64,000 bases of DNA from JAAFIP01 sp963775085 (GTDB lineage Bacteria > Pseudomonadota > Gammaproteobacteria > Burkholderiales > Burkholderiaceae_C), in the NCBI GenBank assembly GCA_963775085.1, contig CAVZHO010000002.1, positions 62,001-126,000 of the forward strand. The letters run 5' to 3'. The position numbers were made by a program, and so were the translations under genes. Under the pieces are notes generated by a model, which was not told the DNA's origin, ran no database searches, and worked only from the letters and a program-made list of their open reading frames with translations. Below, piece by piece: positions 9,552 through 17,080 of this stretch. Positions within the stretch are counted from its first letter, which is position 1. Each line of letters begins with the position of its first letter.

Positions 9552-11984
9552 TTATTTCAAGCGTGCCTTCGCCCGCTCACACGCCATCAAAATCCGCTCG
9601 GGCGTGGCGGGTGCTGTCAGGTCCACGCGCACCTTGTGGTCGGCGCTAGCGCTGACCGCGTCGCGCAGGGCGAAGTAGGCGGACAGGGCTAGCATCAGTG
9701 GCGGTTCACCCACCGCTTTGCTGCGAAACGGCGTGGGCTTGACGTTTTGGCCGTCGAAGAAGCTGACCTTGAAGTGCTCGGGCACGTCGCTGGCGACGGG
9801 GATTTTGTAGGTGCTGGGGCCGTGGGTGAGGAGTTTGCCCCTTCCGCTATAACCTGCGACGCCGTCTTTGTTGGTAGTTGGCTTGCCTTTCAAATCCCAC
9901 ACGCATTCTTCCATCGTCAGCCAGCCCATGCCCTGGATGTAGGCACCTTCAATTTGCCCCAAGTCCACGGCGGGGTTGATGCTCTGGCCTGCGTCGTGCA
10001 CGATGTCCACGGCTTTGAGCCACCACTCGCCCGTGCGGGTGTCGATCTCTACCTCGGTCACGGCAGCGCCGTAGCAGTTGTAGTAGAAGGCTTTGCCCTG
10101 CAGGGTGGTGAAGTCGTATTTGATGTCGGGGGTCATGTAAAAACCTGTGACGCTCAGGCCAACGCGGTCTAGCCAGGCCTGCTTGATGAGAGCTTCCCAC
10201 GCTACCGGCTTCTTGTCATTCAGGCCTGTAGTCCCTGTGTTGTGGACATAACCAGCTGCGAATTTAATAGCGGAAGGCTCGCATCCGAGCATCCGCGCTG
10301 CTACGGGTGCGAGGCGCGCGCGCATTTGATCGCAGGCGTTGTTGACGGCCGCGCCGTTGATGTCGGCGCCGCTAGAGGCTGCCGTGGCCGAGGCGTTGGG
10401 CACCTTTTGCGTGTCGGTGCCGGTGACCCGCACCTGCCGCACCGAGATGCCCAGGCCGTCTGCTGCGACCTGCTGCATTTTGGTGTTCAGGCCCTGGCCC
10501 ATCTCGGTACCGCCATGGTTGACGCTGACCGAGCCGTCCATGTAGATGTTGAGCAGCGCACCGCCCTGGTTGAGCATGGTGGCGGTAAAGCTGATGCCGA
10601 ATTTGAGTGGCACCAGGGCGACCCCGCGCTTCTTGTATTTGCTATTTTTGTTATAGCTGCTCACGTTATCTCTACGGACTCTGTAGGCCGATTCAGCCTC
10701 CACTTGGTCAATCACCTGGTCGGCAATAAAGTCCTCCAGCACCTGGTTGTACTGCGTGGTCATGCTGCCAGCATCGCCGCTAACCGCAGGGTCCTGGTAC
10801 AGGTTGATCTTGCGCACATCCAGCGGGTCTTTGCCGATTTGCTGGGCGATTTCTTCGATCACCGTCTCAATGCCAAACATGCCTTGCGGGCCACCAAAAC
10901 CGCGAAAAGCGGTGCTGCTTTGCGTATGCGTTTTGCAGCGGTGGCTGATGATGTGCAGGTTAGGCAGGTAGTAGCAGTTGTCGATGTGCAGCACGGCGCG
11001 GTCGTTGACGGGGCCGGAGAAGTCGGTGCTGTAGCCACAGCGGCTGGCCAGCATGAAGTCTGCGCCCAGGATGCGGCCTTCGTTGTCAAAGCCTACCGTG
11101 TAGTCAATGCGAAAGTCGTGACGCTTGCCGGTGATCATCATGTCGTCGTCGCGGTTGACGCGCAGTTTGACGGGCTTTTTAAGCAGATGCGCGGCCAGGG
11201 CGGCGCTCTGGCTGAAGATGCTGGCATTGCCCTCTTTACCGCCGAAGGCACCACCCATGCGGCGGCAAATCACTTCGACATCTTTGGTCGTCAGATTGAG
11301 TGCGGCCGCTGCCTCACGCTGGTTGCCGTCGGGGTGCTGGGTGGACACGTACAGGGTGAGCTGGTCGTCTTCACGCGGCACGGCGTAGGTGATCTGGCCT
11401 TCCAGGTAAAACTGCTCCTGCTGGCCGCAGTAGGTGCTGCCGGTGATTTTGCGCGGGGCGCTCTCAATGGCCTCAGCCGGTTTGCCGCGTGTGATGCCTT
11501 TGGCGGGCATGATGAAACTCTTGGCTTCCAATGCCTCTTCAATCGTCAGCAGTGCGGGCAGCTCTTTGACCAACACCTTGGCACGCTTGGCCACTTCGCG
11601 GGCGTAGAGCATGTCATGCGCCACCACCACGGCCACGGCTTGGCCTAGAAACTCTACCTTGCCCGCAGCTAAAAACGGGTCGTCATGGATGATGGGGCCG
11701 CAGTTGTTTTCGCCGGGGATATCTTTGGCGGTGTACACCGCGACTACGCCGTGCTGCGCGAGGATGGCGGCGCGGTCAATGCCCTCACCAATCAGCTCAC
11801 CATGCGCCACGGGCGACAAGATGAGCGCAGCATACAGCGTACCGCGCAGTTCGGGGATGTCGTCGGTATAGATGGCCTCGCCCGTCACATGCAGGTGCGC
11901 GCTCTCGTGCACGATGCCCTGGCCTTGCTGGCCCAGGGTGTCGGTGGGGGGCAGCAGCTCTTTGAGGGTGGTGGGTGCGTTCAT
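9552..11984 (-). CDS. xdhB: Xanthine dehydrogenase, molybdopterin-binding subunit XdhB
   Basis: An 810-residue large subunit of the molybdenum hydroxylase that oxidises hypoxanthine and xanthine to urate. Family landmarks are present: GEAIYTDDIPELRGTLYAAL near the N-terminus, RRMGGAFGGKEG in the Moco domain, FRGFGGPQGMFGIE, GTEMGQGLNTKMQQVAADGL, and the C-terminal active-site segment with AVGEPPLML. The gene begins directly after the xdhA stop (0-bp gap). Around residue 435, YRVRRDNVSSYNKNSKYKKR derives from a repeat copy at 10641-10690, just before the conserved GVALVPLKFGISFT. Confidence 0.95.
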   Translation of the reverse strand: MNAPTTLKELLPPTDTLGQQGQGIVHESAHLHVTGEAIYTDDIPELRGTLYAALILSPVAHGELIGEGIDRAAILAQHGVVAVYTAKDIPGENNCGPIIHDDPFLAAGKVEFLGQAVAVVVAHDMLYAREVAKRAKVLVKELPALLTIEEALEAKSFIMPAKGITRGKPAEAIESAPRKITGSTYCGQQEQFYLEGQITYAVPREDDQLTLYVSTQHPDGNQREAAAALNLTTKDVEVICRRMGGAFGGKEGNASIFSQSAALAAHLLKKPVKLRVNRDDDMMITGKRHDFRIDYTVGFDNEGRILGADFMLASRCGYSTDFSGPVNDRAVLHIDNCYYLPNLHIISHRCKTHTQSSTAFRGFGGPQGMFGIETVIEEIAQQIGKDPLDVRKINLYQDPAVSGDAGSMTTQYNQVLEDFIADQVIDQVEAESAYRVRRDNVSSYNKNSKYKKRGVALVPLKFGISFTATMLNQGGALLNIYMDGSVSVNHGGTEMGQGLNTKMQQVAADGLGISVRQVRVTGTDTQKVPNASATAASSGADINGAAVNNACDQMRARLAPVAARMLGCEPSAIKFAAGYVHNTGTTGLNDKKPVAWEALIKQAWLDRVGLSVTGFYMTPDIKYDFTTLQGKAFYYNCYGAAVTEVEIDTRTGEWWLKAVDIVHDAGQSINPAVDLGQIEGAYIQGMGWLTMEECVWDLKGKPTTNKDGVAGYSGRGKLLTHGPSTYKIPVASDVPEHFKVSFFDGQNVKPTPFRSKAVGEPPLMLALSAYFALRDAVSASADHKVRVDLTAPATPERILMACERAKARLK
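10641..10690 (-). repeat. Interspersed GCAGCTA element, copy 4 (inside xdhB)
   Basis: The top strand reads GCTATTTTTGTTATAGCTGC, TCACGTTATC, GGACTCTGTAGGCC. It is sense to xdhB. The TCACG variant would create a stop in the usual RTQAA frame, and the gene uses another frame here (NVSSYNKN). Confidence 0.65.
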
Positions 11985-13472
11985 TTATGCGGCCTCCTTC
12001 ATGGTGTCAACGGACTCTTCGACAAATTGCATCACCAGGTTGCGTGCCACCAATGAGCGGTAGGCCCAGGTAGCCCGCAGGCCGTCGCGGGCCGGAAAAC
12101 TGGCGGTGATGGCTGCGTCAATATCGGCAGCGCGTATGTCCTGCGGAGCTCTGCCCTCCAATACCGCTTCTATTTCAGGAGCGCGGCAGGGCGATGGGGC
12201 CATGCCGTTGTAGGCAACCTGTACGTTTTTCAGTTTGCCGTCGACCAAAGTGTAGCGCATGGCAGCCACGGTGGCCGAGATGTCCTGGTCAAAGCGTTTG
12301 CTGATTTTGTGGGCGCGGAATACTTCTCCGTTCTTCGGCTTGGGCAGCCCGATGGAGACGATGAATTCACCGGCCTGCAGCACCGACTTTTTCATACCGG
12401 TGTAGAAAGCATCCAAAGACACTTTGCGTGTTGTGTCCCCCGCGCGCAGCACCAGCGTTGCGCCCAGCGCCATCAGACAGGGCATGGTGTCGCCAATCGG
12501 AGAGCCGTTGGCGATATTGCCCGCCAGCGTGGCGGTAGAGCGAATAGGGGGTGAGCCAAAACGGCGGATCACTTCGGCAAAATCGGGGTACGCCTTGGCT
12601 ACCAGCGTTTCCACCGCCGCCAGCGGGGTGGCCGCGCCGATGCTCCAGGCCTCTTTGCCGTCTTTGACAGCCTTCAGTTCCGCCACATTGCCCAAGTAAA
12701 CAATGTGCTCGGGCCGCACAAACTGCTTGTTCACCTGCAAACCCATTTCGGTGCTGCCCGCCAGCAGGGTAGCTTGCGGGTGCATGACCATATACGCAGC
12801 CACTTCTTCCACTGTAGCAGGCGAGACAAACTCGCTGCCTTTTTTGGTACGCACCACGGGCTGGGTAATCACCTGGCCGTCCAGCCCCACGGTGGGCTCT
12901 GGGTCACGGGCTATGTTTTTGAGCAAGGCCACATCAGCAGCATCTTCAATTTTCAGTTCCGCCGCTGGTCGTTGGCAAGCTTTGAGCGTGGCATCAATGA
13001 TGGGCTTGTAGCCCGTGCAGCGGCACAGGTTGCCCGAAAGCGCATCGTTGATCTGAGCACGATTCGGGCAGGCATTGGTTTGCACCAGACCGGTCAGGCT
13101 CATCACGATGCCCGGTGTGCAAAAGCCGCACTGCGAACCAAAGCAATCGACCATGCCCTGTTGAATGGGATGCAGCTTGCCGTCTTGGCGTTTCAAGCTT
13201 TCCACCGTTTTGATGGATTTACCGTCCAGCGCAGGCAGCAACTGCATGCACGAATTGCTGGGCACGTACTGCACTGCGGTGCCCGCAGCGTTGAGCGCAC
13301 CGACGAGCACCACACAGGCTCCGCAGTCGCCCTCGGCGCAGCCCTCTTTGGTGCCGGTGCGGTGCAGTTCCTCGCGCAGGTAGTCCAGCACGGTGGTGGT
13401 GCGGCGTTTGCCCTGTGCTTCGACGATTTTTCCGTCCAGGACAAAACGGACGGTATTGGTGGCTTCACTCAT
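11985..13472 (-). CDS. xdhA: Xanthine dehydrogenase, FeS/FAD subunit XdhA
   Basis: A 495-residue small subunit. The N-terminal 2Fe-2S ferredoxin domain has GCAEGDCGACVV and the second cluster domain has CGFCTPGIVMSL and LCRCTGYKPI; the FAD domain follows with LLAGSTEMGLQVNKQF and the TLAGNIANGSPIGD motif. It passes electrons from the Mo site in XdhB to NAD or another acceptor. The start MSEATNTVRF at 13472 was preferred to an upstream in-frame ATG. First gene of xdhA-xdhB. Confidence 0.95.
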   Translation of the reverse strand: MSEATNTVRFVLDGKIVEAQGKRRTTTVLDYLREELHRTGTKEGCAEGDCGACVVLVGALNAAGTAVQYVPSNSCMQLLPALDGKSIKTVESLKRQDGKLHPIQQGMVDCFGSQCGFCTPGIVMSLTGLVQTNACPNRAQINDALSGNLCRCTGYKPIIDATLKACQRPAAELKIEDAADVALLKNIARDPEPTVGLDGQVITQPVVRTKKGSEFVSPATVEEVAAYMVMHPQATLLAGSTEMGLQVNKQFVRPEHIVYLGNVAELKAVKDGKEAWSIGAATPLAAVETLVAKAYPDFAEVIRRFGSPPIRSTATLAGNIANGSPIGDTMPCLMALGATLVLRAGDTTRKVSLDAFYTGMKKSVLQAGEFIVSIGLPKPKNGEVFRAHKISKRFDQDISATVAAMRYTLVDGKLKNVQVAYNGMAPSPCRAPEIEAVLEGRAPQDIRAADIDAAITASFPARDGLRATWAYRSLVARNLVMQFVEESVDTMKEAA

Positions 13473-13567
13473 GGGGGTACTCTGTAGGGTGTGGTCTTGC
13501 ATTTTATTTCTTTTCTGATCGGGTTGGGGGTAGCGGTGTTGAAGGCTTGTCCCGGTGTCGGCTTATG

Positions 13568-14872
13568 TCATTGCTCTGGACTGCAAGCAAATGGCACTTG
13601 CAAAAAACCCCGAAATCGCGCTCTGCCACCCCGTACAGGTGCTGCCGTGAGCCGATACCCCGGGAACCGCTGTACAAAACGTCCAATGGCCACACGGCCC
13701 TCCAACCGGGCCAGGCTCAAACCGGCACATTGGTGAATGCCGAAACCAAAGGCCAGGTGTTTATTGTTTTGGCGTTCGATGTTCAGTACCTCAGGCAGCT
13801 CAATCACCGCCGGGTCACGGTTGGCGGCGGCTATGCACAGGGTAATGAGCGTGCCTGGCGGCAGGTCTATACCGCCCACGGAGCAATCGCGCAGGGTGCG
13901 GCGGTTGCCGAGCTGGTTACTGGGTTCAAAACGCAGGAATTCATCGACACTGGTGGATAAATAGGCCTCTAGTCCTTGATGCCTGGACGTAAGCAGCTCT
14001 GAATTTAATAGTAATCGCTGCAACTGATCCGGCCATTCTTGCAGAGCCACCAGGGCGTTACCAATCAAATTGGTCGTGGTCTCATGCCCTGCATTGAGGA
14101 TGAAAATGCAGTTGTGCAGCAACTCCTGCTCGCTCATTTGCTCGGCGCTGGTTTCACCCTGGATCAGACGGGTGAGCACGTCGTGCTCCGGGTTGCCGGG
14201 GTGCTGACGGCGCTGGGCGATAAGGCCTTGGAGGTAGTCACCAAACTGGGTCACGGCCTGGTTGCCCCGCGCCTCTTGCGCAGGACTCAGCTTTGGCTCC
14301 AGCGCACCTAGAATCGCCAGCGACCAGGCACGCAGCGGCGCACGCTCGGCGTGGGGGATGGCCAGCAGATTGCCAACGACTTCGATGGGAATGGCGGCAG
14401 CAAAATCTTCGATCAAGTCGCCGCCGCCCTGCGCTGCCATTTTGTCCAGCAGCGAGTCCACCAGGGTGACCAAGCCGCCCTCCATCTGGTCAATCGCACG
14501 GCGCGTGAGCGCGCCCATGATGAGTTTGCGCACCCGGGTATGACGCGGCGGGTCGTTAAACACCAGACTGCTGGTGTGGTGCGCCAAGAGCGGCGCTCCT
14601 GCACCATACTTTGGGGTGAACTCAGCGTGTTTATCTGAACTGAATGTTGCCGCATCGCGGTACACCGCCATCAGATCCGCATGGCGGGTGATGAAGTACG
14701 AACCGTCGGGCATGTGCTTGACGGGATCGCTCTCGCGCAGTGCGGCGTACACCGGATAGGGGTTGGTCAAAAAGTCTGCGGGTAGCTGGCGCAGGTCAAA
14801 GCTGGCGGCGATCTCCCGGGCACGCGCGGGGGTCATGGGCGCTATGGGGGCGAAAGAAGGCTGGTAGGGCAT
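13568..14872 (-). CDS. Cytochrome P450
   Basis: A 434-residue soluble bacterial P450. The I-helix motif AGHETTTNLI, the K-helix region (EFLRFEPSNQLGNR) and the heme-binding FGFGIHQCAGLSLARLEGR with the axial Cys are all present. It hydroxylates an unknown substrate and would need external redox partners, none of which is adjacent. Before the ExxR helix, LLLNSELLTSRHQGLEAYL is encoded by a repeat copy (13963-14018) and seems to lengthen this stretch by about ten residues compared with typical P450s. Apparently a single-gene unit. Confidence 0.95.
   Translation of the reverse strand: MPYQPSFAPIAPMTPARAREIAASFDLRQLPADFLTNPYPVYAALRESDPVKHMPDGSYFITRHADLMAVYRDAATFSSDKHAEFTPKYGAGAPLLAHHTSSLVFNDPPRHTRVRKLIMGALTRRAIDQMEGGLVTLVDSLLDKMAAQGGGDLIEDFAAAIPIEVVGNLLAIPHAERAPLRAWSLAILGALEPKLSPAQEARGNQAVTQFGDYLQGLIAQRRQHPGNPEHDVLTRLIQGETSAEQMSEQELLHNCIFILNAGHETTTNLIGNALVALQEWPDQLQRLLLNSELLTSRHQGLEAYLSTSVDEFLRFEPSNQLGNRRTLRDCSVGGIDLPPGTLITLCIAAANRDPAVIELPEVLNIERQNNKHLAFGFGIHQCAGLSLARLEGRVAIGRFVQRFPGYRLTAAPVRGGRARFRGFLQVPFACSPEQ
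13963..14018 (+). repeat. Interspersed GCAGCTA element, copy 5 (inside P450)
   Basis: The top strand reads GCCTCTAGTCCTTGATGCC, TGGACGTAAGCAGCTCTG and TAATCGC. It is antisense to the P450 gene and read in a different frame (ELLTSRHQGLEA) from the other antisense copies. Confidence 0.7.
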
Positions 14873-14907
14873 GCAGCCATTGTGGCACCGATTTTGGCGC
14901 TGGAGCT

Positions 14908-15471
14908 TTACGCACCGTCCGGTTGCACCAGCACGATCTGTAGCAGCGGCTCAAACGGCGGAACATGACACTCCACAATGCAGCCCGGTGCTACCTCCAA
15001 GTGCAACCCTGCGATGTCGGCACGTACGGGCAGGCGGGAACACTGGCGGTCTACCAGCACGGCGCTGTAAATCGTTTTAACGCCTTTGGACAGCAGGTAT
15101 TGCACCGCCTTGTTCATCGAATAACCGCCGTACAGCACATCGTCCACCAGCACCACCACGCGGTCAGATAAATTGATCTGGGCATGCTCGGGCTGTTCGG
15201 TCAGCTGGGTGTGCGGATGCAAGAGCGTCAGGTCATCGGCGTAGCGCTGGACCAGCAGGTCGATGCGGGTGAGGTCGCTGGCAGGCAAGCGTGGGCGCAG
15301 CCGCTCCAGCAGGGTGTCGGCCAGCGGCGCACCGCGCCTGCGGATACCTACCAGCGCCACCTGCTGCGCGGTGCTGAGCTTGGCCGCCATCGCCGCTGCC
15401 ATGGCGCTCAGTACCAGTTCAAGTTGCGTCGTGCTGTACAGCGTGGTTCTTTGTCCATTGCCAGTTGCCAT
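14908..15471 (-). CDS. pyrR: PyrR-like uracil phosphoribosyltransferase/regulator
   Basis: A 187-residue type I phosphoribosyltransferase. The PRPP-binding loop is VVVLVDDVLYGGYSM (about residues 108-122), and ALVGIRRRGAPLADTLLERL and LVQRYADDL match PyrR proteins, which regulate pyr genes in Gram-positives and have UPRT activity. No pyrimidine genes are adjacent; instead it neighbours a second phosphoribosyltransferase and a Lon-like protease. A sequence resembling an FNR/ANR box lies about 70 bp upstream (15538-15551). GGAGCAGG precedes the start. Confidence 0.85.
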   Translation of the reverse strand: MATGNGQRTTLYSTTQLELVLSAMAAAMAAKLSTAQQVALVGIRRRGAPLADTLLERLRPRLPASDLTRIDLLVQRYADDLTLLHPHTQLTEQPEHAQINLSDRVVVLVDDVLYGGYSMNKAVQYLLSKGVKTIYSAVLVDRQCSRLPVRADIAGLHLEVAPGCIVECHVPPFEPLLQIVLVQPDGA

Positions 15472-15537
15472 ATCCTGCTCCTTCTGCGCCTAAATGGTGG
15501 CGCATGGCTATTACCGCCAATTGGATCCGTCAGCGGT

Positions 15538-15551
15538 TTGATTTACCTCAA
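15538..15551 (-). promoter_or_regulatory. Possible FNR/ANR box upstream of pyrR-like gene
   Basis: On the minus strand it reads TTGAG-GTAA-ATCAA, one base off the TTGAY-N4-RTCAA consensus. TAATAG (15508-15513) lies where the -10 of a class II FNR promoter would be, giving a start near 15503. Inferred from spacing. Confidence 0.4.
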
Positions 15552-15584
15552 AAAAGCGTTCAACGCCTGCTCTGACTATGGCGA

Positions 15585-16208
15585 TCAGGCTTGCTTCAAT
15601 AACGCAATGACTTCGCTATCCTCTACCTGAGGAAAGTGCTGGTAGAACTGCCCCACCGCCTGAAATAACCGGGGCGCATGCAGGCACACCACGGCATCGG
15701 CCATGGGTGCAATTCTGGCCAGCGTGTCAGGGGCTGCAACGGGCACTGCACAGACCAGCAGCGCGGGTTTTTTGGCGCGCAACGCATGCAGGGCTGAAAT
15801 CATGGTGGCACCTGTGGCCAGGCCGTCGTCAATGACGATCACCACCCGCCCGGCAGGGTCGATCGGCGGGCGAATGGGCGTGTACTGGGCGCGCCGCTGG
15901 CGGATCACCTCCAACTGCCGCTGCTTCTCGGCTTCGATGTAGTCGCTGTCACCACCATAGTCTTGCGCAAAGTCAGTCAGATAGACCCAGCCACTCTCAT
16001 CCACCGAGCCAATGGCCAGCTCGCTTTGCTGCGGTGCCCGCAGCTTGCGCACCAGCACCACATCCAGCTGGCAGCCCAGGCTGTCGGCAATGATCCTGGC
16101 CATCGGCACGGCACCGCGCGGAATGGCCAGAATCAACGGGTTCCTGTCCCGGTAGGGCTCCAATTTTTGGGCCAGCAGTTTGGCGGCCTCATTGCGATCT
16201 TTAAACAT
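15585..16208 (-). CDS. Phosphoribosyltransferase-domain protein
   Basis: A 207-residue protein with the PRPP motif VVIVIDDGLATGATMISAL (about residues 121-139) and an N-terminal ILAIPRGAVPMARIIADSL. This stand-alone family often sits near stress proteins such as Lon, Hsp20 and CBS proteins; its substrate is not established. It is transcribed away from the CBS-Lon-cytochrome operon and shares the 16209-16626 intergenic region, with the FNR box at 16305-16318. Stress-related nucleotide or protein modification is conceivable, but the sequence does not show it. Confidence 0.85.
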   Translation of the reverse strand: MFKDRNEAAKLLAQKLEPYRDRNPLILAIPRGAVPMARIIADSLGCQLDVVLVRKLRAPQQSELAIGSVDESGWVYLTDFAQDYGGDSDYIEAEKQRQLEVIRQRRAQYTPIRPPIDPAGRVVIVIDDGLATGATMISALHALRAKKPALLVCAVPVAAPDTLARIAPMADAVVCLHAPRLFQAVGQFYQHFPQVEDSEVIALLKQA

Positions 16209-16304
16209 GGCGTAGACCTTTTGAATACCAAGGTATAAATTATCTGCCTATGGGTATTGGATGGGTGTCAAACCGTTCAAATCAAGTAAAAACTACCGTT
16301 TCTT

Positions 16305-16345
16305 TTGACAAATATCAAAACATGGAAAATACAGACCGCTACAGT
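16305..16345 (+). promoter_or_regulatory. FNR/ANR-type class II promoter
   Basis: TTGAC-AAAT-ATCAA at 16305-16318 is an exact FNR/ANR box. TACAGT at 16340-16345 is positioned as the -10 of a class II promoter, with the box centred at about -41.5 from a start near 16353. This predicts induction at low oxygen. Seen in sequence; the regulator is inferred. Confidence 0.7.
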
Positions 16346-16352
16346 TGAGCCG

Positions 16353-16544
16353 TGCATGGGTAGAGGTCGATAACACTGAAATTCATGCACGAAGATGAGG
16401 TTCCCCTTTAGAGGGGAAGGTTCTGGTGTCATAGGGCACCAGAGAGGACGAAGACAACCTCAGACTGACCGGGCGGTCAAAACGCATGGTTAGGGTTCTT
16501 CGCCAAGCCCGCCCATTCGCAAGAATGGGCGGGCTTCTTTTTTT
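16353..16544 (+). ncRNA. Candidate structured leader or small RNA ended by a terminator
   Basis: About 190 nt from the predicted start to the T-run. It folds into a three-way junction: GAGGTT (16397-16402) with AACCTC (16456-16461), CCCCT/AGGGG (16403-16416), and TCTGGTG/CACCAGA (16422-16443). A GACC/GGTC hairpin (16467-16478) follows, then the terminator. It does not match any riboswitch class I know. It could be an anaerobically induced sRNA or a transcription attenuator for the downstream operon. Confidence 0.5.
16505..16544 (+). terminator. Rho-independent terminator upstream of the CBS gene
   Basis: GCCCGCCCATTC pairs with GAATGGGCGGGC across a short loop and is followed by CTTCTTTTTTT. 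It lies about 80 bp before the CBS start codon, so it either ends the leader RNA or attenuates the operon. Confidence 0.85.
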
Positions 16545-16626
16545 ATTACCACCCCTATTGCGCTGGATCAAGAATTGCACTGGCAACCCCGCCTACGCTG
16601 TCAGACAGGTGAACCAGGAGATCGTG

Positions 16627-17079
16627 ATGCCCACTCGTCTGAAAGATTTTGCCACTGCGGTCGTGGCGGTGGCAGAGCCCGATACCACCGCGTTTGTAGC
16701 CGCGCAACTGATGCGCAAACACCATATCGGCGCGCTGGTGGTGATTGATGCCAAGGAAAAAAACCACCCTGTCGGCGTGCTGACAGACCGGGATCTGGTG
16801 CTGGCCCTGATGGCCGAAGGACTCGATCCGACATTGTTTACCGTGGGAGACATCATGTCCATCGAGCCAGTGGCGGCCCACCCGGACATGGATGCCATGG
16901 ATGCGGTAGCGCTGATGCGCAAGCACCGCGTGCGCAGGCTGGTCATCGTGGATGGGCCGGGGCGGCTGGTGGGCATCGTCACCATGGAGGACGTGCTGGA
17001 GCTGCTGACGCGCGAGCTCACCAACCTGGCGGCCGCCGTTATCGGGGCCAGGGATCGGGAGTTTGAACAGCGGCGCTAA
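16627..17079 (+). CDS. CBS-domain pair protein
   Basis: A 150-residue protein of two CBS domains (about residues 8-62 and 73-130). HHIGALVVIDAKEKNHPVGV with LTDRDLVL ends the first, and RVRRLVIVDGPGRLVGIVTM with EDVLELL ends the second. Such pairs bind adenine nucleotides and regulate partners. I chose the ATG at 16627 because CCAGGAG lies just upstream and the family N-terminus starts there; the open frame continues upstream through the terminator hairpin, which is unlikely to be coding. It lies next to the Lon-like gene (1-bp gap), suggesting an energy-sensing accessory role. Confidence 0.88.
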   Translation: MPTRLKDFATAVVAVAEPDTTAFVAAQLMRKHHIGALVVIDAKEKNHPVGVLTDRDLVLALMAEGLDPTLFTVGDIMSIEPVAAHPDMDAMDAVALMRKHRVRRLVIVDGPGRLVGIVTMEDVLELLTRELTNLAAAVIGARDREFEQRR

Positions 17080-17080
17080 C

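Larger units (their letters stand above)
16209..16626. other. 418-bp divergent regulatory region
   Basis: It holds no gene. It contains an FNR/ANR-type promoter (16305-16345), a folded leader (16397-16461) and a strong terminator hairpin (16505-16544), all oriented towards the CBS-Lon operon. Confidence 0.7.

Noticed and set aside
10242..11648. 468-codon plus-strand frame opposite xdhB
   Set aside because: Low-complexity Val/Ala/His-rich translation fully inside xdhB on the other strand; a shadow.
16353..16544. Assignment of the leader RNA to guanidine-I, SAM, cobalamin or 6S RNA
   Set aside because: The three-way junction lacks the conserved core bases I know for those classes, and the gene context (CBS-Lon) does not match.
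16486..16626. Upstream extension of the CBS protein frame
   Set aside because: The extension runs through a strong terminator hairpin and has no ribosome-binding site; the ATG at 16627 has both a good site and the family N-terminus.
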